NCBI RefSeq assembly: GCF_041080675.1
Contig: NZ_CP163520.1
Location: 3,410,001 to 3,474,000, forward strand
Origin: Streptomyces sp. cg36
GTDB taxonomy: Bacteria > Actinomycetota > Actinomycetes > Streptomycetales > Streptomycetaceae
DNA: 64,000 nucleotides
Direction of reading: 5' to 3'
Positions 9,806 to 20,967 of this stretch are shown piece after piece (position 1 is the stretch's first letter; each line of letters starts with the position of its first letter). The translations under genes were made by a program, and so were the position numbers. The notes below the pieces were generated by a model, which searched no databases, had not been told where the DNA came from, and worked only from the letters and a program-made list of their open reading frames with translations.

Positions 9806-10614
9806 TTCGCGGCCTCCTCTTCCCGGCCGAGCCGCTCGGCGGAGCGCTGCTCCAGGGCCTTGAGGTCGGACAGCGCCTCGCTGGACACGTCCCGGATCTG
9901 GCCCCGGCCGCGCAGCGTCTGGTTGACGGTGAGCTCGGACGGGGTGCCGTCGGGCAGCAGGCCCGCGATGTCCACCGCGTTGTGCCGGGCGTAGACGCCG
10001 GGGGCGGGCAGCGGCGGCAGGTGCTTGCCGTCGCGCACGCGCTGCTCGGAGAGCTCGCGCTGGGTCTTGGCGCGCTCGGTGCGCTCGCGGTGCGTGAGCA
10101 CCATCGCGCCGACCGCCGAGGTGATCAGCAGGGCGCCGGTGATCTCGAAGGCGAACACGTACTTGGTGAAGATGAGGGTCGCCAGACCCTCCACGTTGCC
10201 GCCCGAGTTGGCCTGGGAGAGGCCGTTGAAGTGCTTCAGGGAGGCGTTGGAGATGCCCGCGACGAGCAGCACCCCGAAGCCGACCCCGCAGACCGCGGCC
10301 CAGACGCGCTGGCCCTTGATGGTCTCCTTCAGCGAGTCGGCCGCGGTGACACCGACCAGCATCACCACGAAGAGGAAGAGCATCATGATCGCGCCGGTGT
10401 AGACGACGACCTGGACGATGCCCAGGAAGTACGCCCCGTTGGCGAGGTAGAAGACCGCCAGGATGATCATCGTCCCGGCCAGGCACAGCGCACTGTGCAC
10501 GGCCTTCTTCATCAGTACGGTGCACAGCGCCCCGATGACGGCGACCGTGCCCAGCACCCAGAACTGGAACGCCTCACCCGTCGAGGTCGAGGTGGCGGAG
10601 ACGGCGAGCTGCAT
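9802..10614 (-). CDS. nuoJ: NADH-quinone oxidoreductase subunit J
   Basis: 270-aa membrane subunit. The N-terminal half has the NuoJ helices ([20 protein letters not shown] and [16 protein letters not shown]); the C-terminal ~90 residues are a charged cytoplasmic tail ([19 protein letters not shown]), longer than in E. coli. ATG at 10614 is chosen; it shares one base with the nuoI stop (TGATG). A GTG at 10617 is in the same frame and would give GTGA overlap, so the start is uncertain by one codon. Confidence 0.95.
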   Translation of the reverse strand: MQLAVSATSTSTGEAFQFWVLGTVAVIGALCTVLMKKAVHSALCLAGTMIILAVFYLANGAYFLGIVQVVVYTGAIMMLFLFVVMLVGVTAADSLKETIKGQRVWAAVCGVGFGVLLVAGISNASLKHFNGLSQANSGGNVEGLATLIFTKYVFAFEITGALLITSAVGAMVLTHRERTERAKTQRELSEQRVRDGKHLPPLPAPGVYARHNAVDIAGLLPDGTPSELTVNQTLRGRGQIRDVSSEALSDLKALEQRSAERLGREEEAAK

Positions 10615-11258
10615 CACGCGTCCACCTCCTCGGGCTGCTCCCCGGCGGCCGGCTCCTCGCCCCGGGAGACGGCGACCTGGCGGACCGTGCCGGGGGCGGC
10701 CTCGGTGACCAGGCCCCGGTAGTAGTCCCCCTCGGTCATGCCCGGGTGGATGGCGTGCGGCGAGTCGACCATGCCCTCGGTGAGGCCCGCGAGCAGCTGG
10801 TCCTTGGTGTAGATCAGGTTGGCCCGGCTGCTGTCCGCGAGCTCGAACTCGTTGGTCATCGTGAGCGCGCGCGTGGGGCACGCCTCGATGCACAGGCCGC
10901 ACAGGATGCAGCGGGCGTAGTTGATCTGGTAGACGATTCCGTACCGCTCGCCCGGCGAGTAGCGCTCCTCGTCCGTGTTGTCCGCGCCCTCCACGTAGAT
11001 CGCGTCCGCCGGGCAGGCCCAGGCGCACAGCTCGCAGCCGACGCACTTCTCCAGCCCGTCCGGATGCCGGTTGAGCTGGTGGCGCCCGTGGAAGCGGGGG
11101 GCCGTGGTCTTCTGCTGCTCCGGATACTGCTCGGTCAGCCGCTTCTTGAACATGGCCTTGAAGGTCACGCCGAAGCCCGCCACCGGGTTCAGGAACTTGT
11201 CCTGGGACGCGGCTCCGGGCTCCCCCGAAGTCCCGGCCGGTTCAATCGATTTAGACAC
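10614..11258 (-). CDS. nuoI: NADH-quinone oxidoreductase subunit I (2x[4Fe-4S])
   Basis: 214-aa ferredoxin-like subunit that relays electrons from NuoG towards NuoB. Two cluster motifs are present: [12 protein letters not shown] and [12 protein letters not shown]. The GTG at 11258 is chosen because it is preceded by a strong GGGAGG ribosome-binding site and overlaps the end of nuoH by 8 nt; an upstream ATG at 11276 lies inside that Shine-Dalgarno region. The C-terminal ~50 residues form an acidic extension ([14 protein letters not shown]) typical of actinobacterial NuoI. Confidence 0.95.
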   Translation of the reverse strand: MSKSIEPAGTSGEPGAASQDKFLNPVAGFGVTFKAMFKKRLTEQYPEQQKTTAPRFHGRHQLNRHPDGLEKCVGCELCAWACPADAIYVEGADNTDEERYSPGERYGIVYQINYARCILCGLCIEACPTRALTMTNEFELADSSRANLIYTKDQLLAGLTEGMVDSPHAIHPGMTEGDYYRGLVTEAAPGTVRQVAVSRGEEPAAGEQPEEVDA

Positions 11259-12609
11259 CCTCGTCCTCCCTTCCATCGCGGTCACTCTCAGTATCCGATC
11301 CGCCACTGACAACCAGCTCGCGCTCGTGCCTGGGGCGCCGTCGCGGTACCGGCGGCAGGGTCTGTCCGGGCAGCGGTGGCACCGGGAACCCGCCCGCCAT
11401 CGGGTCGAACGCGGGTGGCTCGGCCTCGGCCGCCGACTCGTCCGTGCGGCCCCGGAAGACGTCCGCGACCAGTGAGATCAGCAGGACGGCGACGACCGCG
11501 CCGCCGACGTACAGCACGATCTTGGAGAAGTCGTGGCCGTCGTTGCGGAGCGCGCGCACGGTCGCCACCAGCATCAGCCAGACGACCGAGACCGGGATGA
11601 GGACCTTCCAGCCGAGCTTCATCAGCTGGTCGTAGCGGACGCGGGGCAGCGTGCCGCGCAGCCAGATGAAGAAGAACAGCAGCAGCTGGACCTTGATGAC
11701 GAACCAGAGCATCGGCCACCAGCCGTGGTTGGCGCCCTCCCAGAAGGTGGACACCGGCCACGGGGCCCGCCAGCCGCCGAGGAAGAGGGTGGTCGACACC
11801 GCCGAGACGGTGACCATGTTGACGTACTCGGCCAGCATGAACAGCGCGAACTTGATCGACGAGTACTCGGTGTTGAAGCCGCCGACCAGGTCGCCCTCGG
11901 ACTCGGGCATGTCGAAGGGGGCGCGGTTGGTCTCGCCCACCATCGTGACCACGTAGATGATGAAGGAGACCGGCAGCAGCACGATGTACCAGCGGTCGTG
12001 CTGCTGGGCGACGATCTCCGAGGTCGACATCGACCCCGAGTAGAGGAAGACCGAGGCGAAGGCCGCGCCCATCGCGATCTCGTACGAGATCATCTGCGCG
12101 CACGAGCGGAGCCCGCCGAGCAGCGGGTACGTCGAGCCGGAGGACCAGCCCGCGAGCACGATGCCGTAGATGCCGACCGAGGCGCACGCGAGGATGTAGA
12201 GCATCGCGATCGGCAGGTCGGTGAGCTGCATGGTGGTGCGGTGGCCGAAGATCGAGACCTCGTTGCCGGACGGCCCGAACGGGATCACGGCGATCGCCAT
12301 GAAGGCCGGGATCGCGGCGACGATCGGCGCCAGGACGTAGACCACCTTGTCGGCCCGCTTGACGACGACGTCTTCCTTCAGCATCAGCTTGATGCCGTCG
12401 GCGAGCGACTGGAGCATGCCCCAGGGGCCGTGCCGGTTGGGCCCGATGCGCAGCTGCATCCAGGCGACGACCTTGCGCTCCCAGACGATCGAGAACAGCA
12501 CGGTCACCATCAGGAACGCGAAGCAGAACACGGCCTTGAGGGCGATGAGCCACCAGGGGTCGCGGCCGAACAGGGAGAGGTCCTCGGCCGCGAGGAAGGT
12601 CGGGGTCAC
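11251..12609 (-). CDS. nuoH: NADH-quinone oxidoreductase subunit H
   Basis: 452-aa membrane subunit that lines the quinone cavity with NuoB and NuoD. Diagnostic stretches include [40 protein letters not shown] and [20 protein letters not shown]. The start is GTG at 12609 ([12 protein letters not shown]), preceded by GGAGGTG. The C-terminus has a ~50-residue Pro-rich, Arg-rich extension. The start codon overlaps the stop of a 22-codon reading frame lying between nuoG and nuoH. Confidence 0.96.
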   Translation of the reverse strand: MTPTFLAAEDLSLFGRDPWWLIALKAVFCFAFLMVTVLFSIVWERKVVAWMQLRIGPNRHGPWGMLQSLADGIKLMLKEDVVVKRADKVVYVLAPIVAAIPAFMAIAVIPFGPSGNEVSIFGHRTTMQLTDLPIAMLYILACASVGIYGIVLAGWSSGSTYPLLGGLRSCAQMISYEIAMGAAFASVFLYSGSMSTSEIVAQQHDRWYIVLLPVSFIIYVVTMVGETNRAPFDMPESEGDLVGGFNTEYSSIKFALFMLAEYVNMVTVSAVSTTLFLGGWRAPWPVSTFWEGANHGWWPMLWFVIKVQLLLFFFIWLRGTLPRVRYDQLMKLGWKVLIPVSVVWLMLVATVRALRNDGHDFSKIVLYVGGAVVAVLLISLVADVFRGRTDESAAEAEPPAFDPMAGGFPVPPLPGQTLPPVPRRRPRHERELVVSGGSDTESDRDGREDEGV

Positions 12610-12674
12610 GCTCGCACCTCCGGTACGTGGACGGCGGCGCCCGGTGCCGCGGGGCGGACGGGGAAGTCGGTCAC
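12606..12674 (-). CDS. possible 22-codon micro-ORF between nuoG and nuoH
   Basis: Reads [22 protein letters not shown] then stop. Its GTG start overlaps the nuoG stop as GTGA and its stop overlaps the nuoH GTG start, again as GTGA, so it fills the 61-nt nuoG-nuoH gap exactly. It has its own GGAGGTG ribosome-binding site 8 nt upstream. The segment around its start (CCGGAGGTGCGGCCGTGACC) is nearly identical to the one around the nuoH start (CCGGAGGTGCGAGCGTGACC), so it may simply be a duplication of the translation-initiation region. No function is assigned. Confidence 0.35.
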   Translation of the reverse strand: MTDFPVRPAAPGAAVHVPEVRA

Positions 12675-15166
12675 GGCCGCACCTCCGGTGCGGTGGCGGC
12701 CTCGGCGGCCGGGCCGATGCGGACGACCTGGCCCGGCAGGGCCCCGGTGTCCGCGAGCACCCCGCCACCGGTCGAGTTGAGCGGCAGCCACACCACCCGG
12801 TCGGGCATCTCGGTGACCACCAGCGGCAGTCGGAGCGCGCCCGCGGGCCCGCTCACCTCCAGCAGGTCGCCGTCCTTGACGCCGGTCTCGGCGGCGGTGG
12901 TCGCCGAGAGCCGGGCCGGGGCCGCGTGCCGGGTGCCGGCCAGCGCCTCGTCGCCCTCCTGGAGGGTGCCGAGGTCCAGCAGCAGCCGGTGGCCCGCGAG
13001 GACCGCCTCGCCCTCGGCGGGCCGCGGCAACGGGTGCGCGGTCTCCAGGGGTTCGGTGGCGCGCGGCCCGTCCCAGTGGCCGAGTCCGCGCAGCTCGGTG
13101 CGGGCGGCGCGGTTGTCGGGGAGCGCCAGGTGCACGTCCATGGCGTCCGCCAGCATGTGCAGCACGCGCGCGTCGGCGGGCGCCAGGCGCCGGGTCATCT
13201 GCTCCGGCTTGAGGGCCGCCTCGAACATCCGGGCCCGGCCCTCCCAGTTGAGGAAGAAGCCGGACTTCTCGGCGACGGCCGCGACCGGGAAGACCACGTC
13301 CGCCCGCTCGGTGACCTCGCTCGGCCGCAGCTCCAGGGAGACCACGAAGGCCCCGGCGAGTGCCTCACGCGCGCGTGCCGGGTCCGGCAGGTCGGCCGGG
13401 TCGACGCCCGCGACCAGCAGGGCGCCCAGTTCGCCGGTGGCGGCGGCCTCCACGATCTGGCCGGTGTCGCGCCCGAAGCGGTGCGGCAGTTCGCGTACGC
13501 CCCAGGCGGCGGCCACCTCCTCACGCGCGCGTGGATCGGTGGCCGGGCGCCCGCCGGGCAGCAGCGCGGCCAGCGCGCCCGCCTCGATCGCGCCCCGCTC
13601 GCCGGCCCGGCGCGGGATCCACACCAGCTCGGCGCCGGTCGCGGCGGCGGCCCGTACGGCGGCGGTCAGCGCGCCCGGGACGCCCGCGAGCCGCTCGCCG
13701 ACGACGATGACGGACCCGGTGGCCCGCAGCGCCTCGGCGGCGGCCGAGCCGTCGCCCTCCAGGCCGACCCCGCCCGCCAGCGCGTCCAGCCACTCGGTCT
13801 CGGTGCCGGGCGCGGCGGGCAGCAGCGTGCCGCCCGCCTTCTCCAGGCCCCGGGTCAGATGGGTGGCGAGCGCGTAGGTGCGCTGGCCGTGCTTGCGCCA
13901 CGCCTTGCGCAGCCGCAGGAAGACGCCGGGCGCCTCCTCCTCCGCCTCGAACCCGACGAGCAGCACCGCGGGCGCCTTCTCCAGCGCGGTGTACGTGACG
14001 CCCTCGCCGGTGAGGTGGCCGCGCCCGGCGACCTTCGCCGCCAGGAAGTCGGCCTCCTCGGCCGAGTGCACGCGCGCGCGGAAGTCGATGTCGTTGGTGT
14101 CCAGGGCGATCCGGGCGAACTTGGCGTACGCGTAGGAGTCCTCGACGGTCAGCCGGCCGCCGGTGAGCACCCCGGCCCGGCCGCGCGCCGCCGTGAGGCC
14201 GGCCGCGGCTGCCTCCAGCGCCTCGGGCCAGGAGGCCACTTCCAGCTCACCGGCCGCGTTGCGCACCAGCGGATGGGTCAGCCGGTCCTGCTGCTGCGCG
14301 TACCGGAAGCCGAACCGGCCCTTGTCGCACAACCACTCCTCGTTGACCTCGGGCTCGTTGGCCGCGAGGCGCCGCAGGACCTTGCCGCGCCGGTGGTCGG
14401 TGCGGGTGGCGCAGCCGCCCGCGCAGTGCTCGCACACCGACGGCGAGGAGACCAGGTCGAAGGGGCGGGAGCGGAACCGGTACGCCGCCGAGGTCAGCGC
14501 GCCGACCGGGCAGATCTGGATGGTGTTGCCGGAGAAGTACGACTCGAAGGGGTCGCCCTCGCCGGTGCCGACCTGCTGGAGCGCGCCGCGCTCCAGGAGC
14601 TCGATCATCGGGTCGCCCGCGACCTGCTCGGAGAAGCGGGTGCAGCGCGCGCACAGCACGCAGCGCTCGCGGTCGAGCAGCACCTGCGTCGAGATGGGCA
14701 CCGGCTTCTCGTAGGTGCGCTTCTTGCCCTCGAAGCGGGTGTCGGGGTCGCCGACCTGCATCGCCTGGTTCTGCAGCGGGCACTCGCCGCCCTTGTCGCA
14801 GACCGGGCAGTCCAGCGGGTGGTTGATGAGCAGCAGCTCCATCACCCCGCGCTGGGACTTCTCGGCCACCGGCGAGGTCAGCTGCGACTTGACCACCATG
14901 CCGTCGGTGCAGGTGATGGTGCAGGACGCCATCGGCTTGCGCTGGCCCTCCACCTCCACGATGCACTGGCGGCAGGCGCCGACCGGATCGAGCAGCGGAT
15001 GGTCGCAGAACCGGGGGATCTCGATGCCGAGCTTCTCGGCGGCCCGGATCACCAGCGTGCCCTTGGGGACGCTGATCTCGATCCCGTCGATGGTCAGCGA
15101 CACCAGGTCCTCGGGCGGCACCGCCGCCTCTCCGCCGCCGGAGGGAGCGCCAGTCGTCACCGTCAT
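12671..15166 (-). CDS. nuoG: NADH-quinone oxidoreductase subunit G
   Basis: 831-aa iron-sulfur subunit. The N-terminal domain carries the [2Fe-2S] ligands ([15 protein letters not shown]), then the [17 protein letters not shown] and [11 protein letters not shown] cluster motifs. The [15 protein letters not shown] motif (about residues 240-256) starts the molybdopterin-oxidoreductase-like domain, which is catalytically silent in complex I. The ATG at 15166 follows GGAGGTGA and overlaps the nuoF stop (ATGA). The C-terminal half is divergent and Ala-rich, as in other Streptomyces. Confidence 0.96.
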   Translation of the reverse strand: MTVTTGAPSGGGEAAVPPEDLVSLTIDGIEISVPKGTLVIRAAEKLGIEIPRFCDHPLLDPVGACRQCIVEVEGQRKPMASCTITCTDGMVVKSQLTSPVAEKSQRGVMELLLINHPLDCPVCDKGGECPLQNQAMQVGDPDTRFEGKKRTYEKPVPISTQVLLDRERCVLCARCTRFSEQVAGDPMIELLERGALQQVGTGEGDPFESYFSGNTIQICPVGALTSAAYRFRSRPFDLVSSPSVCEHCAGGCATRTDHRRGKVLRRLAANEPEVNEEWLCDKGRFGFRYAQQQDRLTHPLVRNAAGELEVASWPEALEAAAAGLTAARGRAGVLTGGRLTVEDSYAYAKFARIALDTNDIDFRARVHSAEEADFLAAKVAGRGHLTGEGVTYTALEKAPAVLLVGFEAEEEAPGVFLRLRKAWRKHGQRTYALATHLTRGLEKAGGTLLPAAPGTETEWLDALAGGVGLEGDGSAAAEALRATGSVIVVGERLAGVPGALTAAVRAAAATGAELVWIPRRAGERGAIEAGALAALLPGGRPATDPRAREEVAAAWGVRELPHRFGRDTGQIVEAAATGELGALLVAGVDPADLPDPARAREALAGAFVVSLELRPSEVTERADVVFPVAAVAEKSGFFLNWEGRARMFEAALKPEQMTRRLAPADARVLHMLADAMDVHLALPDNRAARTELRGLGHWDGPRATEPLETAHPLPRPAEGEAVLAGHRLLLDLGTLQEGDEALAGTRHAAPARLSATTAAETGVKDGDLLEVSGPAGALRLPLVVTEMPDRVVWLPLNSTGGGVLADTGALPGQVVRIGPAAEAATAPEVRP

Positions 15167-16533
15167 GCGTTCACCTCCGTGGTGCGGTGCGGGCTGTCGG
15201 CCCACAGGGTCGACCTGGCCGGGTCGAAGGGGCAGCCCCGGCCGGTGATGTGCTGCTCGTACTCCTCGCGGAAGTACTTGAGCGAGGAGAAGATGGGGGC
15301 GGCGGCGCCGTCGCCGAGCGCGCAGAACGACTTGCCGTTGATGTTGTCGGCGATGTCGGTGAGCTTGTCGAGGTCGTCCATGGCGCCTTTGCCGGCCTCG
15401 ATGTCGTGGAGCAACTGGACCAGCCAGTACGTTCCTTCACGGCAGGGCGTGCACTTGCCGCAGGACTCGTGGGCGTAGAACTCGGTCCAGCGGGTGACCG
15501 CGCGCACCACGCAGGTGGTCTCGTCGAAGCACTGGAGCGCCTTGGTGCCGAGCATCGAGCCCGCGGCGCCCACGCCCTCGTAGTCCAGCGGGACGTCGAG
15601 GTGCTCGTCGGTGAACATCGGGGTCGAGGAGCCGCCCGGGGTCCAGAACTTCAGCCGGTGGCCGGGGCGCATGCCGCCGCTCATGTCGAGCAGCTGGCGC
15701 AGCGTGATGCCGAGCGGGGCCTCGAACTGGCCGGGGTTGGCGACGTGCCCGCTGAGCGAATACAGCGTGAAGCCCGGGGACTTCTCGCTGCCCATCGATT
15801 TGAACCAGTCCTTTCCGCGATGCAGGATCGCGGGAACGCTGGCGATGGACTCGACGTTGTTGACAACAGTGGGGCACGCGTAGAGACCGGCGACCGCAGG
15901 GAAGGGGGGACGCAGCCGGGGCTGACCGCGACGGCCTTCGAGGGAGTCCAGGAGTGCGGTCTCCTCGCCACAGATGTACGCACCCGCGCCCGCGTGCACC
16001 GTGAGTTCGAGGTCGAGACCGCTGCCGAGGACGTCCTTGCCGAGGTAGCCCGCCGCGTACGCCTCCCGCACGGCCTCGTGCAGCCTCCGCAGTACGGGGA
16101 CGACCTCCCCGCGCAGATAGATGAACGCGTGCGACGACCTGATCGCGTAACAGGCGATCACGATGCCCTCGATGAGGCTATGCGGGTTGGCGAAGAGGAG
16201 CGGGATGTCCTTGCAGGTCCCGGGCTCCGACTCGTCGGCGTTGACAACTAGATAGTGCGGTTTGCCATCGCCCTGCGGAATGAACTGCCACTTCATGCCC
16301 GTGGGGAACCCCGCGCCGCCCCGGCCGCGCAGCCCGGAGTCCTTCACGTACGCGATGAGGTCGTCCGGGGACATGGCGAGGGCCTTGCGCAGCCCCTCAT
16401 AACCGTCGTGCCGACGGTAGGTCTCCAGGGTCCAGGAATCGGGCTGGTCCCAGAAGGCCGACAGAACGGGTGCCAGCAGCTTTTCGGGGCTGCTTCCGTT
16501 CCCGTTCCCACTCAGTTCGGCTGCCAAGGTCAT
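15163..16533 (-). CDS. nuoF: NADH-quinone oxidoreductase subunit F (NADH/FMN-binding)
   Basis: 456-aa NADH-oxidising subunit. It has the nucleotide-binding [16 protein letters not shown] and FMN-binding [12 protein letters not shown] segments, and the C-terminal [4Fe-4S] ligands [12 protein letters not shown] plus the later Cys in [12 protein letters not shown] at 16533 has an AGGAGG site 7 nt upstream and shares one base with the nuoE stop; a GTG one codon earlier is possible. All catalytic and cluster residues expected for the family are present. Confidence 0.97.
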   Translation of the reverse strand: MTLAAELSGNGNGSSPEKLLAPVLSAFWDQPDSWTLETYRRHDGYEGLRKALAMSPDDLIAYVKDSGLRGRGGAGFPTGMKWQFIPQGDGKPHYLVVNADESEPGTCKDIPLLFANPHSLIEGIVIACYAIRSSHAFIYLRGEVVPVLRRLHEAVREAYAAGYLGKDVLGSGLDLELTVHAGAGAYICGEETALLDSLEGRRGQPRLRPPFPAVAGLYACPTVVNNVESIASVPAILHRGKDWFKSMGSEKSPGFTLYSLSGHVANPGQFEAPLGITLRQLLDMSGGMRPGHRLKFWTPGGSSTPMFTDEHLDVPLDYEGVGAAGSMLGTKALQCFDETTCVVRAVTRWTEFYAHESCGKCTPCREGTYWLVQLLHDIEAGKGAMDDLDKLTDIADNINGKSFCALGDGAAAPIFSSLKYFREEYEQHITGRGCPFDPARSTLWADSPHRTTEVNA

Positions 16534-17375
16534 CACTCCCCCTCCTCGCCGACCGGGCCGGCCGGGTGCGCCGGGTCGGACGCAGAGGTCTGCTGTGGTG
16601 CGTCGTGCGAGCTCAAGTGCCCGGATCCGGGCTGGGATTCGTCTCGGGCGCCCTCGCCGCGCGGGCCGACCACGCGCGGGTGCGGTGCCTCGCCCCGGGC
16701 CAGGCGCAGCCCCACCAGCGAGGCGGGGCCCGCGCCCCCGCTCGCCCCGACGGCGCCGGGGCGCTCGTCGGGGAAACCGGCCAGGATGCGGGCGGTCTCC
16801 TTGTAGGTGCACAGGGGCGCGCCCCGGGTGGGCTCGACCGGCCTGCCCGCGCGCAGGTCGTCGACCAGGCGCCTGGCCGACTCGGGGGTCTGGTTGTCGA
16901 AGAACTCCCAGTTGACCATCACCACGGGCGCGAAGTCGCAGGCGGCGTTGCACTCGATGTGTTCGAGCGTCACCTTGCCGTCGGCGGTCGTCTCGTCGTT
17001 GCCCACGCCGAGATGGCGCTTGAGCTCGTCGAAGATGGCGTCGCCGCCCATCACCGCGCACAGGGTGTTGGTGCAGACGCCCACCTGGTAGTCGCCGGAG
17101 GGCTTGCGGCGGTACATGGTGTAGAAGGTGGCGACGGCGGTCACCTCGGCGGTCGTGAGGCCCAGCGTCTCGGCGCAGAAGCGCATCCCGGTACGGGAGA
17201 CGTGGCCCTCCTCCGACTGCACCAGGTGCAGCAGCGGCAGCAGCGCGGAGCGGCTGTCGGGATAGCGGGCGACGACCTCCTTGGCGTCCGCCTCCAGTCG
17301 GGCCCGGACGTCGGCCGGGAAATCGGGCGCGGGCAGCTGGGGCATGCCCAGGCTCGTCGGCGTGGTCTCGGTCAC
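16533..17375 (-). CDS. nuoE: NADH-quinone oxidoreductase subunit E ([2Fe-2S])
   Basis: 280-aa thioredoxin-fold subunit. The [2Fe-2S] ligands are seen as CTNTLC and CNAAC. The GTG start at 17375 overlaps the nuoD stop (GTGA). After the conserved part (to about residue 215) comes a low-complexity Gly/Ala/Ser/Pro/His tail of about 65 residues ending GEEGE; typical NuoE proteins are about 165-240 aa. The tail ends by overlapping the nuoF start. Confidence 0.95.
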   Translation of the reverse strand: MTETTPTSLGMPQLPAPDFPADVRARLEADAKEVVARYPDSRSALLPLLHLVQSEEGHVSRTGMRFCAETLGLTTAEVTAVATFYTMYRRKPSGDYQVGVCTNTLCAVMGGDAIFDELKRHLGVGNDETTADGKVTLEHIECNAACDFAPVVMVNWEFFDNQTPESARRLVDDLRAGRPVEPTRGAPLCTYKETARILAGFPDERPGAVGASGGAGPASLVGLRLARGEAPHPRVVGPRGEGARDESQPGSGHLSSHDAPQQTSASDPAHPAGPVGEEGE

Positions 17376-18694
17376 CGGTCGACGCCTCCCATCACGGGGT
17401 CGATGGACGCGACGGCGACGATGACGTCGGCGACCTGGCCGCCCTCGCACATCGCCGCCATGGCCTGGAGATTGGTGAAGGACGGGTCGCGGAAGTGGAC
17501 CCGGTAGGGGCGGGTGCCTCCGTCGCTGACGACGTGCACCCCGAGCTCGCCCTTGGGCGACTCGACCGCCGCGTACGCCTGTCCGACGGGGACCCGGAAG
17601 CCCTCGGTCACCAGCTTGAAGTGGTGGATCAGGGACTCCATGGAGGTGCCCATGATCTTCTTGATGTGGTCGAGGGAGTTGCCGAGTCCGTCCGGGCCGA
17701 GCGCGAGCTGGGCGGGCCAGGCGATCTTCTTGTCGGCGACCATCACCGGGCCGGGCTCCAGCCGGTCGAGGCACTGCTCGACGATGCGCAGCGACTGGCG
17801 CATCTCCTCCAGGCGCACCAGGAAGCGGCCGTAGGAGTCGCAGGAGTCGGTGGTGGGGACCTCGAAGTCGTAGTCCTCGTAGCCGCAGTACGGGTCGGTC
17901 TTGCGCAGGTCGTGCGGGAGGCCGGCGGAGCGCAGGATCGGGCCGGTGGCGCCGAGGGCCATGCAGCCGGTCAGGTCGAGGTAGCCGACGTCCTGCATGC
18001 GGGCCTTGAAGATGGGGTTGCCGGTGGCGAGCTTGTCGTACTCCGGCAGGTTCTTCTTCATGGTCTTCACGAACTCGCGGAGCTGGTCCACCGCGCCCGC
18101 GGGCAGGTCCTGGGCGAGGCCGCCGGGGCGGATGAACGCGTGGTTCATCCGCAGGCCGGTGATCAGCTCGTAGAGGTCCAGGATGAGTTCGCGGTCCCGG
18201 AAGCCGTAGATCATGATCGTGGTGGCGCCGAGCTCCATGCCGCCGGTGGCGATGCACACCAGGTGCGAGGAGAGCCGGTTGAGCTCCATGAGGAGCACGC
18301 GGATGACCGAGGCGCGGTCCGGGATCTGGTCGGTGATGCCGAGCAGCTTCTCGACGCCCAGGCAGTACGCCGTCTCGTTGAAGAACGGCGTCAGGTAGTC
18401 CATGCGCGTGACGAAGGTGGTGCCCTGCGTCCAGGTGCGGAATTCGAGGTTCTTCTCGATGCCCGTGTGCAGATAGCCGATGCCGCAGCGGGCCTCGGTG
18501 ACCGTTTCTCCGTCGATCTCCAGGATGAGGCGGAGCACACCGTGGGTGGAGGGGTGCTGGGGGCCCATGTTGACGACGATGCGCTCGTCGTCGGCGCGGG
18601 CGGCGGTGCGGGCGACCTCGTCCCAGTCGCCGCCGGTGACCGTGTAGACGGTCCCCTCCGTGGTCTCCCTGGCGGAAGCGTGTGAAGTGGACAT
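17372..18694 (-). CDS. nuoD: NADH-quinone oxidoreductase subunit D
   Basis: 440-aa 49-kDa-type subunit that forms the quinone site with NuoB. Landmarks are [15 protein letters not shown] near the N-terminus, [23 protein letters not shown] and the C-terminal DPVMGGVDR. The quinone-site histidine of the HPSTHG loop is present. It is separate from nuoC here, not fused. The ATG start shares a base with the nuoC stop; the stop overlaps nuoE. Confidence 0.97.
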   Translation of the reverse strand: MSTSHASARETTEGTVYTVTGGDWDEVARTAARADDERIVVNMGPQHPSTHGVLRLILEIDGETVTEARCGIGYLHTGIEKNLEFRTWTQGTTFVTRMDYLTPFFNETAYCLGVEKLLGITDQIPDRASVIRVLLMELNRLSSHLVCIATGGMELGATTIMIYGFRDRELILDLYELITGLRMNHAFIRPGGLAQDLPAGAVDQLREFVKTMKKNLPEYDKLATGNPIFKARMQDVGYLDLTGCMALGATGPILRSAGLPHDLRKTDPYCGYEDYDFEVPTTDSCDSYGRFLVRLEEMRQSLRIVEQCLDRLEPGPVMVADKKIAWPAQLALGPDGLGNSLDHIKKIMGTSMESLIHHFKLVTEGFRVPVGQAYAAVESPKGELGVHVVSDGGTRPYRVHFRDPSFTNLQAMAAMCEGGQVADVIVAVASIDPVMGGVDR

Positions 18695-19452
18695 CAGGTG
18701 TACGACCTCCGCTGGTCCGGAGCCGGGATCTGGGCGCCCTTGTACTCGACGGGGATGCCGCCGAGGGGGTAGTCCTTGCGCTGCGGGAAGCCCTGCCAGT
18801 CGTCCGGCATCATGATCCGGGTGAGGGCGGGGTGGCCGTCGAAGACCAAGCCGAAGAAGTCGTAGGTCTCGCGCTCGTGCCAGTCGTTGGTCGGATAGAC
18901 CCCGACCAGGGACGGCACGTGCGGGTCGCTGTCGGGGGCGGTGACCTCCAGCCGGATCAGCCGGCCGTGGGTGAGCGAGCGCAGGTGGTAGACGGCGTGC
19001 AGCTCGCGGCCCTTGTCGCCCGGGAAGTGGACGCCGCTGACGCCCGTACAGAGCTCGAAGCGCAGGGCCGGGTCGTCGCGCAGGGTGCGGGCCACCCGGA
19101 CGAGGTGCTCGCGCGCGATGTGGAAGGTGAGCTCGCCGCGGTCGACCACGGTCTTCTCGATGGCGTTCTCGGGGAGCAGGTCCTGCTCCTCCAGGGCGCC
19201 TTCGAGCTCGTCGGCCACTTCGTCGAACCAGCCGCCGTAGGGGCGGGAGGAGGCGCCGGGCAGGGTGACGGTGCGCACCAGGCCGCCGTAGCCGGTGGTG
19301 TCGCCGCCCTTCTCGGCGCCGAACATGCCCTTGCGTACGCCGATGACGTCGCCGGTGTCGTCGCGCTGGGCGGGCAGTCCGCCGCTCTCGGGCGCCTCGG
19401 GCGTTCCGGGGGCGCCGTCGCCCGGCGTCTGAGGAGTACGGTCGTCGCTCAC
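18694..19452 (-). CDS. nuoC: NADH-quinone oxidoreductase subunit C
   Basis: 252-aa 30-kDa-type subunit. The conserved core near the C-terminus reads [20 protein letters not shown] followed by the [21 protein letters not shown] segment. The first ~75 residues are a hydrophilic Pro/Gly/Asp-rich extension ([20 protein letters not shown]) typical of actinobacteria. The start is GTG at 19452, overlapping the nuoB stop as GTGA. Confidence 0.96.
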   Translation of the reverse strand: MSDDRTPQTPGDGAPGTPEAPESGGLPAQRDDTGDVIGVRKGMFGAEKGGDTTGYGGLVRTVTLPGASSRPYGGWFDEVADELEGALEEQDLLPENAIEKTVVDRGELTFHIAREHLVRVARTLRDDPALRFELCTGVSGVHFPGDKGRELHAVYHLRSLTHGRLIRLEVTAPDSDPHVPSLVGVYPTNDWHERETYDFFGLVFDGHPALTRIMMPDDWQGFPQRKDYPLGGIPVEYKGAQIPAPDQRRSYT

Positions 19453-20003
19453 CGCAGCAGCCCCTTCATCTCGATGGTGGGGAGCGCCTTGAGCGCGGCT
19501 TCCTCCGCCTCGCGGGCGGCCTCCTCGGCGTTCACGCCGAGCTTGGAGCCCTGGATCTTCTGGTGGAGCTTGAGGATCGCGTCGATGAGCATCTCGGGCC
19601 GGGGCGGGCAGCCGGGCAGATAGATGTCGACCGGCACGATGTGGTCGACGCCCTGCACAATCGCGTAATTGTTGAACATTCCGCCCGACGAGGCACAAAC
19701 GCCCATGGAGATGACCCACTTGGGGTTGGGCATCTGGTCGTAGACCTGGCGCAGGACCGGCGCCATCTTCTGGCTGACCCGGCCGGCCACGATCATCAGG
19801 TCGGCCTGGCGCGGTGAGCCGCGGAAGACCTCCATGCCGAAGCGGGCCAGGTCGTAGCGCCCGGCTCCGGTCGTCATCATCTCGATGGCGCAGCAGGCGA
19901 GGCCGAAGGTGGCGGGGAAGACGGACGCCTTGCGCACCCAGCCCGCGGCCTGTTCGACGGTGGTCAGCAGAAAGCCGCTCGGCAGTTTCTCTTCGAGTCC
20001 CAT
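19449..20003 (-). CDS. nuoB: NADH-quinone oxidoreductase subunit B ([4Fe-4S] N2)
   Basis: 184-aa subunit that holds the terminal cluster N2 next to the quinone site. The tandem cysteines are in [11 protein letters not shown]; further ligands are in MGVCASSGG and LPGCPPRPE. Length and motifs are standard for the family. The ATG at 20003 lies 17 nt after the nuoA stop. Confidence 0.97.
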   Translation of the reverse strand: MGLEEKLPSGFLLTTVEQAAGWVRKASVFPATFGLACCAIEMMTTGAGRYDLARFGMEVFRGSPRQADLMIVAGRVSQKMAPVLRQVYDQMPNPKWVISMGVCASSGGMFNNYAIVQGVDHIVPVDIYLPGCPPRPEMLIDAILKLHQKIQGSKLGVNAEEAAREAEEAALKALPTIEMKGLLR

Positions 20004-20020
20004 AGGTGCCCCTCAGCCCC

Positions 20021-20380
20021 TCAGTCCCATTCCAGGCCGCCGCGCCGCCATACGTACGCGTAGGCGACGAACACGGTGAGCACGAAGAGCAGCATCTCCA
20101 CGAGCCCGAAAACCCCGAGGGCGTCGAAGGTGACCGCCCAGGGGTAGAGGAAGACGATCTCGATGTCGAAGACGATGAAGAGCATCGCCGTCAGGTAGTA
20201 CTTGATGGGGAAGCGGCCGCCTCCGGCCGGCGTGGGAGTGGGTTCGATGCCGCACTCGTACGCCTCAAGTTTCGCCCGGTTGTACCTTTTTGGGCCGATA
20301 AGCGTGGCCATGACCACGGAGAAGATCGCAAACCCAGCCCCGAGGGCGCCGAGCACGAGGATGGGCGCGTAGGCATTCAC
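20021..20380 (-). CDS. nuoA: NADH-quinone oxidoreductase subunit A
   Basis: First gene of the operon: 119 aa with three membrane helices and the conserved YECGIEP loop and [13 protein letters not shown] segment of NuoA. The start is GTG at 20380 ([11 protein letters not shown]) after a purine-rich AAGGAGCGAGGAGC leader; an open frame continues upstream but lacks NuoA-like sequence. The divergent upstream region contains Rex-like operator sequences, in keeping with redox control of this operon in Streptomyces. Confidence 0.96.
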   Translation of the reverse strand: MNAYAPILVLGALGAGFAIFSVVMATLIGPKRYNRAKLEAYECGIEPTPTPAGGGRFPIKYYLTAMLFIVFDIEIVFLYPWAVTFDALGVFGLVEMLLFVLTVFVAYAYVWRRGGLEWD

Positions 20381-20465
20381 GCTCCTCGCTCCTTCCAGTC
20401 GTCCTTGACCGTTGGACCGCACACGGGCGCCGCTGCCGCCTCCTCGCCGCGCGAAGATCGCGCAC

Positions 20466-20483
20466 ATGTGAGGCAGTTCACAA
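20466..20483 (-). promoter_or_regulatory. candidate Rex operator upstream of nuoA
   Basis: ATGTGAGGCAGTTCACAA; the right half GTTCACAA is an exact half-site of the Streptomyces Rex consensus TTGTGAACGCGTTCACAA, and the left half matches 5 of 8. It lies 85 nt before the nuoA start. Rex senses NADH/NAD+ and nuo is a known Rex-associated target in Streptomyces; binding here is inferred. Confidence 0.55.
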
Positions 20484-20779
20484 GCCCGACTGCACCGCAT
20501 CCTATGCCCGGCGGTCTGTGATCTGCGACACGGGGTGCGCCAACGGCTTTGTGATCTCCACCACCTGACGAAGGATCATGAAGTCGGATGAGCAGTGATC
20601 TTCACACCCGAAGCGGTTGAGTGATCACAAGGCGTAGCATCTACACCTGTTACCGCTGGTCGCAAGGGGTGGGGCACTATCAAGACATGGGCCCTACAGG
20701 CAAATTGGCGATGGACGCCTTCGAGTGATAAAGGCGGGTGGGTCACTCGTGCGGGTGAGGTCACGGTTCGGGGGTGGAC

Positions 20780-20797
20780 CTGTGCACGCGTTCACGA
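20780..20797. promoter_or_regulatory. second candidate Rex operator
   Basis: CTGTGCACGCGTTCACGA matches the Rex consensus TTGTGAACGCGTTCACAA at 15 of 18 positions including the central GCG. It is about 400 nt from nuoA and 320 nt from the P60 gene, so which promoter it would control is unclear. Confidence 0.45.
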
Positions 20798-20967
20798 ACT
20801 CCGCCGCGCGACCCCGTGCGTTGATCACGAGCCGGTCACGGGACGGGCGAGAGCAGGCCACGAAGTGACCTGCGTCACAGGAAACCGTCACGGATTAAAC
20901 CGGGCTTGGCCAACGGTGTGAACGGATGGTAGGCGGCGGGCAATTCGGACTTTTTATAAAAACCACA

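Noticed and set aside
9506..10525. 340-codon version of nuoK
   Set aside because: Only the last 99 codons match NuoK; the upstream part lies within nuoJ in another frame and reads as Arg/Ala-rich shadow.
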